In this document: one piece after another, positions 7,093 through 9,306 of the stretch
Numbering within the stretch: position 1 is the stretch's first letter
Layout: each line of letters opens with the position of its first letter
From: Acidocella sp.
GTDB lineage: Bacteria > Pseudomonadota > Alphaproteobacteria > Acetobacterales > Acetobacteraceae
Assembly: GCA_029077775.1 (NCBI GenBank)
Contig: JAQNCU010000091.1
Location: forward strand, 1 to 9,306
Length of the DNA stretch: 9,306 bases
Reading direction: 5' to 3'
The notes under the pieces: model-generated
Databases searched by the model: none
The model's input: only the letters and a program-made list of their open reading frames with translations
What the model was told of the DNA's origin: nothing
Made by a program: the position numbers and the translations under genes

Positions 7093-7155
7093 CTTGAAAA
7101 ACAGAGCAAAACAACCACAATTACGCTAAACACATAAAAAAATGGAGACGGACAC
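7093..7155 (+). promoter_or_regulatory. A-rich leader before the CoA-ligase gene, with Shine-Dalgarno
   Basis: This 63-bp gap is strikingly A-rich compared with the GC-rich genes around it. GGAG (7144-7147) lies 8 nt before the ATG at 7156 and is a clear ribosome-binding site. The A-rich stretch may be an unstructured leader that aids translation or part of a promoter. I see no convincing -35/-10 pair and no terminator hairpin, so read-through from the thioesterase gene is plausible. Confidence 0.5.
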
Positions 7156-8796
7156 ATGGCAACCTATGATTATCAGTTGCTGATCAAAAGCATTCTGAAG
7201 ACGCCGATCGCTCAATGCAGCCGCAAACAAATTATTTATCGGGGAGAGCAACGCTTTACGTATCCACAATTTGTTGAGCGCGTTAATCGTTTGGGCGGCG
7301 CTTTGACCAAGCTAGGCGCGCGGCAGGGTTTGAGGGTTTCGGTGATGGACTGGGATTCTCACCGGTATCTTGAGTGTTATTTCGCGGTCCCGATGTTGGG
7401 CGCCACTTTGATGATGGTGAACATACGCCTCAGCCCGGAGCAGATTGCTTATACGATTGATCACGCCGGGTCAGAAATTCTGCTCATCAACAAGGATTTT
7501 TATCCCGTTTTGCAAGCCATTCGCGATAGACTGCCACGGCTAAAACAGATCATCTGCTTGAATGATGACGGTGTGGCGGATGATGGCGGTGCAGGCCACG
7601 TTTATGCAGGCGAGTATGAGGCGCTTCTGGCCGCCGCGCCGGCGATCTATGATTTTCCGGATTTTGATGAAAACACGATCGCGACGACTTTTTATACAAC
7701 CGGGACGACGGGACTGCCAAAGGGCGTTTATTTCTCGCACCGGCAATTGGTACTTCATACGCTTACATTGATGTCGACGATCATGATGGCGGGGTTGAAC
7801 GGCCGTATTTCACGTGAAGACGTTTATATGCCGTTGACACCAATGTTCCACGTGCACGCATGGGGATTTCCCTATGTTGCCACGATGATGGGGATGCAGC
7901 AGGTTTATGCCGGGCGTTTTCTGCCGCCGATGGTGCTGAAATTGCTCGCGACTGAAAAGGTGACCGTTTCACATTGTGTACCAACAATTATGCACATGAT
8001 CTTATCGGCGCCAGAGGCCAAGGATATTGATCTGAAAGGCTGGACCGTGATCATCGGCGGTTCGGCTCTGCCGCAGTCACTCTGCCGCGCCGCCCTGGCA
8101 CGCGGCATTGATATATTCACAGGCTATGGCATGTCTGAATCATGCCCGATTGTCACTTTGAGCCAATTGACACACGATGTAATGAGTGACCGTGGCGACC
8201 TTGACCACGAAGTGGAAATTCGATGCACGGCGGGTTTGCCGGGTACGCTGATCGAGGTTGAGATCGTCGATGATACCATGATCGCGCAGCCCCATGATGG
8301 CACCAGTGTCGGCGAGGTTGTGTTGCGCACACCGAGCTTAACGCCAGGTTATACAAAGAACGAAGAGGCATCCGCTGCACTCTGGAAAGGTGGTTGGCTT
8401 CACACAGGCGATATTGGCGCGATCGACAGAAATGGGTATTTGCATATTTTGGATCGCTCGAAGGATGTCATCAAAACCGGCGGTGAGTGGATATCTTCCA
8501 TTGGCCTGGAAGATATTTTGTTACTCCATCCGGCGGTGAGTGAATGCGCTGTCGTCGCCATTGAGGATTTGCGCTGGGGCGAGCGCCCGCTGGCGATTGT
8601 GGTATTAAAAGCCGACTCACATGTGTCCGAAGAGGATCTCAAAGCCTTGGTCCGTGCACGAGCCGATGCGGGAGAGCTGTCACGTTACGCAATCCCCGAT
8701 CATGTTGTGTTCGCGCAGAGCCTGGAGAAAACGTCGGTTGGGAAACTCGACAAGAAAAAGATGCGTGCCCTATACGGTTCGGGCAAGGCGGCTTGA
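7156..8796 (+). CDS. Fatty-acid-CoA ligase, AMP-forming (ANL superfamily, AlkK/FadD-like)
   Basis: A 546-residue adenylate-forming ligase that activates a carboxylic acid with ATP and joins it to CoA. The motifs are complete: the ATP-binding P-loop YTTGTTGLPKG (180-190), PMFHVHAWGFPY (229-240), GGSALP (301-306), GYGMSES (323-329), the GWLHTGD motif (413-419), the hinge region with DRSKDVIKTGGEWIS (433-447), and the C-terminal catalytic lysine in SVGKLDKKK (K530). The GEWIS block and FHVxAWGxPY resemble AlkK-type medium-chain fatty-acid ligases, which also have about 546 residues. Fatty acids are therefore the best guess, though aromatic or other acids cannot be excluded. It acts in the cytoplasm or at the inner membrane face. 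It lies 63 bp downstream of the thioesterase gene on the same strand, has a clear GGAG ribosome site, and may belong to the same transcript. It faces the aldehyde dehydrogenase gene tail to tail. Confidence 0.92.
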   Translation: MATYDYQLLIKSILKTPIAQCSRKQIIYRGEQRFTYPQFVERVNRLGGALTKLGARQGLRVSVMDWDSHRYLECYFAVPMLGATLMMVNIRLSPEQIAYTIDHAGSEILLINKDFYPVLQAIRDRLPRLKQIICLNDDGVADDGGAGHVYAGEYEALLAAAPAIYDFPDFDENTIATTFYTTGTTGLPKGVYFSHRQLVLHTLTLMSTIMMAGLNGRISREDVYMPLTPMFHVHAWGFPYVATMMGMQQVYAGRFLPPMVLKLLATEKVTVSHCVPTIMHMILSAPEAKDIDLKGWTVIIGGSALPQSLCRAALARGIDIFTGYGMSESCPIVTLSQLTHDVMSDRGDLDHEVEIRCTAGLPGTLIEVEIVDDTMIAQPHDGTSVGEVVLRTPSLTPGYTKNEEASAALWKGGWLHTGDIGAIDRNGYLHILDRSKDVIKTGGEWISSIGLEDILLLHPAVSECAVVAIEDLRWGERPLAIVVLKADSHVSEEDLKALVRARADAGELSRYAIPDHVVFAQSLEKTSVGKLDKKKMRALYGSGKAA

Positions 8797-8952
8797 GGGT
8801 AAGTTTCTGAGATAGGCTTTTCACCTGTCTAAGCACCATGAGCGGCTTTAACCATGGAGCTGGATGATTGTTGGTTATACGGCGCCTCGGGTTACCCTTT
8901 AGATTGTATGGGTTTTATACACGCATCGCGAAGGCAACACAGAATACCGCTT
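8797..8952. other. Intergenic region between convergent ligase and aldehyde dehydrogenase genes
   Basis: This 156-bp region separates two 3' ends. It contains a weak hairpin, AGATAGG (8810-8816) with CCTGTCT (8824-8830): seven pairs including one T-G wobble, a 7-nt loop and no T-tract. A small TGTAT/ATACA pair lies at 8905-8921. Neither is a convincing intrinsic terminator. No gene or RNA is recognised. Confidence 0.4.
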
Positions 8953-9306
8953 TCATGAACTGGCTTGACTGATGAATTTTGTCACCATGTAGGGCTCAAG
9001 CCCTTCAATGCCGCCTTCTGAGCCGTAACCGCTATCCTTGACGCCGCCGAAAGGCGTCTCAGGCATCGCGAGGCCGTGGTGGTTGATGCCTATCATCCCC
9101 GCTTCGATGGTTTCGCCGAGCGCCGTCACGGTGGCCGTGCTGCGTGTGTAGGCATAAGCGGCCAAGCCGTAAGGCAGGCGGTTTGCCTCATGGATCGCAT
9201 CTTCAAAATTCGTGAACGGCATGACAAGCGCAACCGGTCCGAATGGCTCCTCGTGAAGTGCTCTTGCGTCGACGGACAGGTCAGTGAGGATTGTCGGCTC
9301 GAAAAA
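8953..9306 (-). CDS. Aldehyde dehydrogenase family protein, C-terminal part (succinate-semialdehyde dehydrogenase-like; 5' truncated by window edge)
   Basis: The frame is open to the right edge, giving the last 117 residues of an NAD(P)-dependent aldehyde dehydrogenase. The first visible residues are FFEPTIL, followed by the conserved EEPFGPVALV, then ANRLPYGLAAYAYTRS, GMIGINHHGLAMPETPFGGVKDSGYGSEGGIEGLEPYMVTKFISQ. The PETPFGGVKDSGYGSEGG ending is typical of the GabD-like succinate-semialdehyde dehydrogenase and related group. The catalytic Cys and Glu lie upstream, outside the window, so the activity is inferred from the end only. Oxidation of an aldehyde to a carboxylate is the family reaction. 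The gene is convergent with the CoA ligase and therefore transcribed separately, though the two could act in related acid and aldehyde metabolism. An internal Met at 9222 is not the start, since the conserved sequence continues upstream. Confidence 0.92.
   Translation of the reverse strand, partial: FFEPTILTDLSVDARALHEEPFGPVALVMPFTNFEDAIHEANRLPYGLAAYAYTRSTATVTALGETIEAGMIGINHHGLAMPETPFGGVKDSGYGSEGGIEGLEPYMVTKFISQASS

Noticed and set aside
8810..8830. Hairpin after the CoA-ligase gene as an intrinsic terminator
   Set aside because: Only seven pairs including a wobble, with no T-tract on either side; too weak to annotate as a terminator.
8889..8897. GGGTTACCC dyad in the ligase-dehydrogenase gap
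   Set aside because: A 9-nt symmetric sequence with no repeat elsewhere or supporting context; expected by chance.

Overview
The window looks like chromosomal DNA of an alphaproteobacterium, possibly Rhodospirillales or Acetobacteraceae-like, though this cannot be settled from sequence alone. The reasons are: (i) a TIGR02300/FYDLN-acid family gene, which is essentially an alphaproteobacterial family, lies divergently next to aroA; (ii) the EPSP synthase is of the alphaproteobacterial class II-like type and is followed directly by cmk; (iii) the coding DNA is moderately GC-rich, with compact GTGA start/stop overlaps. Nothing indicates a phage, plasmid, IS element, CRISPR array, tRNA or rRNA.

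Layout. Left block (+ strand, 2-3261): the 3' end of a hydantoinase B/5-oxoprolinase gene overlaps by 4 bp a 913-residue AsmA-family envelope protein. A short intergenic stretch follows (3262-3385) with two strong, different palindromes that look like REP-type elements. The second contains the stop codon of the next, leftward gene. Centre: the small TIGR02300 zinc-ribbon/acidic-tail gene (- strand, 3386-3715) diverges across a 145-bp region from aroA-cmk (+, 3861-5859), which serve the shikimate pathway and pyrimidine nucleotide metabolism. In many alphaproteobacteria rpsA follows cmk. Here a different set follows: a nitroreductase-family flavoprotein (5915-6610), a PaaI-type hotdog thioesterase joined by a GTGA overlap (6607-7092), and, after an A-rich 63-bp gap, an AlkK/FadD-like fatty-acid-CoA ligase (7156-8796). 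Right edge: a convergent aldehyde dehydrogenase, C-terminal part only (- strand, 8953-9306).

Functional reading: TIGR02300-aroA-cmk is a housekeeping block. The nitroreductase-thioesterase-ligase group looks like an acyl-CoA or carboxylate metabolism module, since the ligase makes CoA thioesters and the thioesterase hydrolyses them; its substrate is unknown. The AsmA protein probably acts in envelope biogenesis. I found no clearly novel system. The most useful leads are the palindrome pair, the dyads in the aroA leader, the unusual neighbourhood after cmk, and the active-site loop of AroA.
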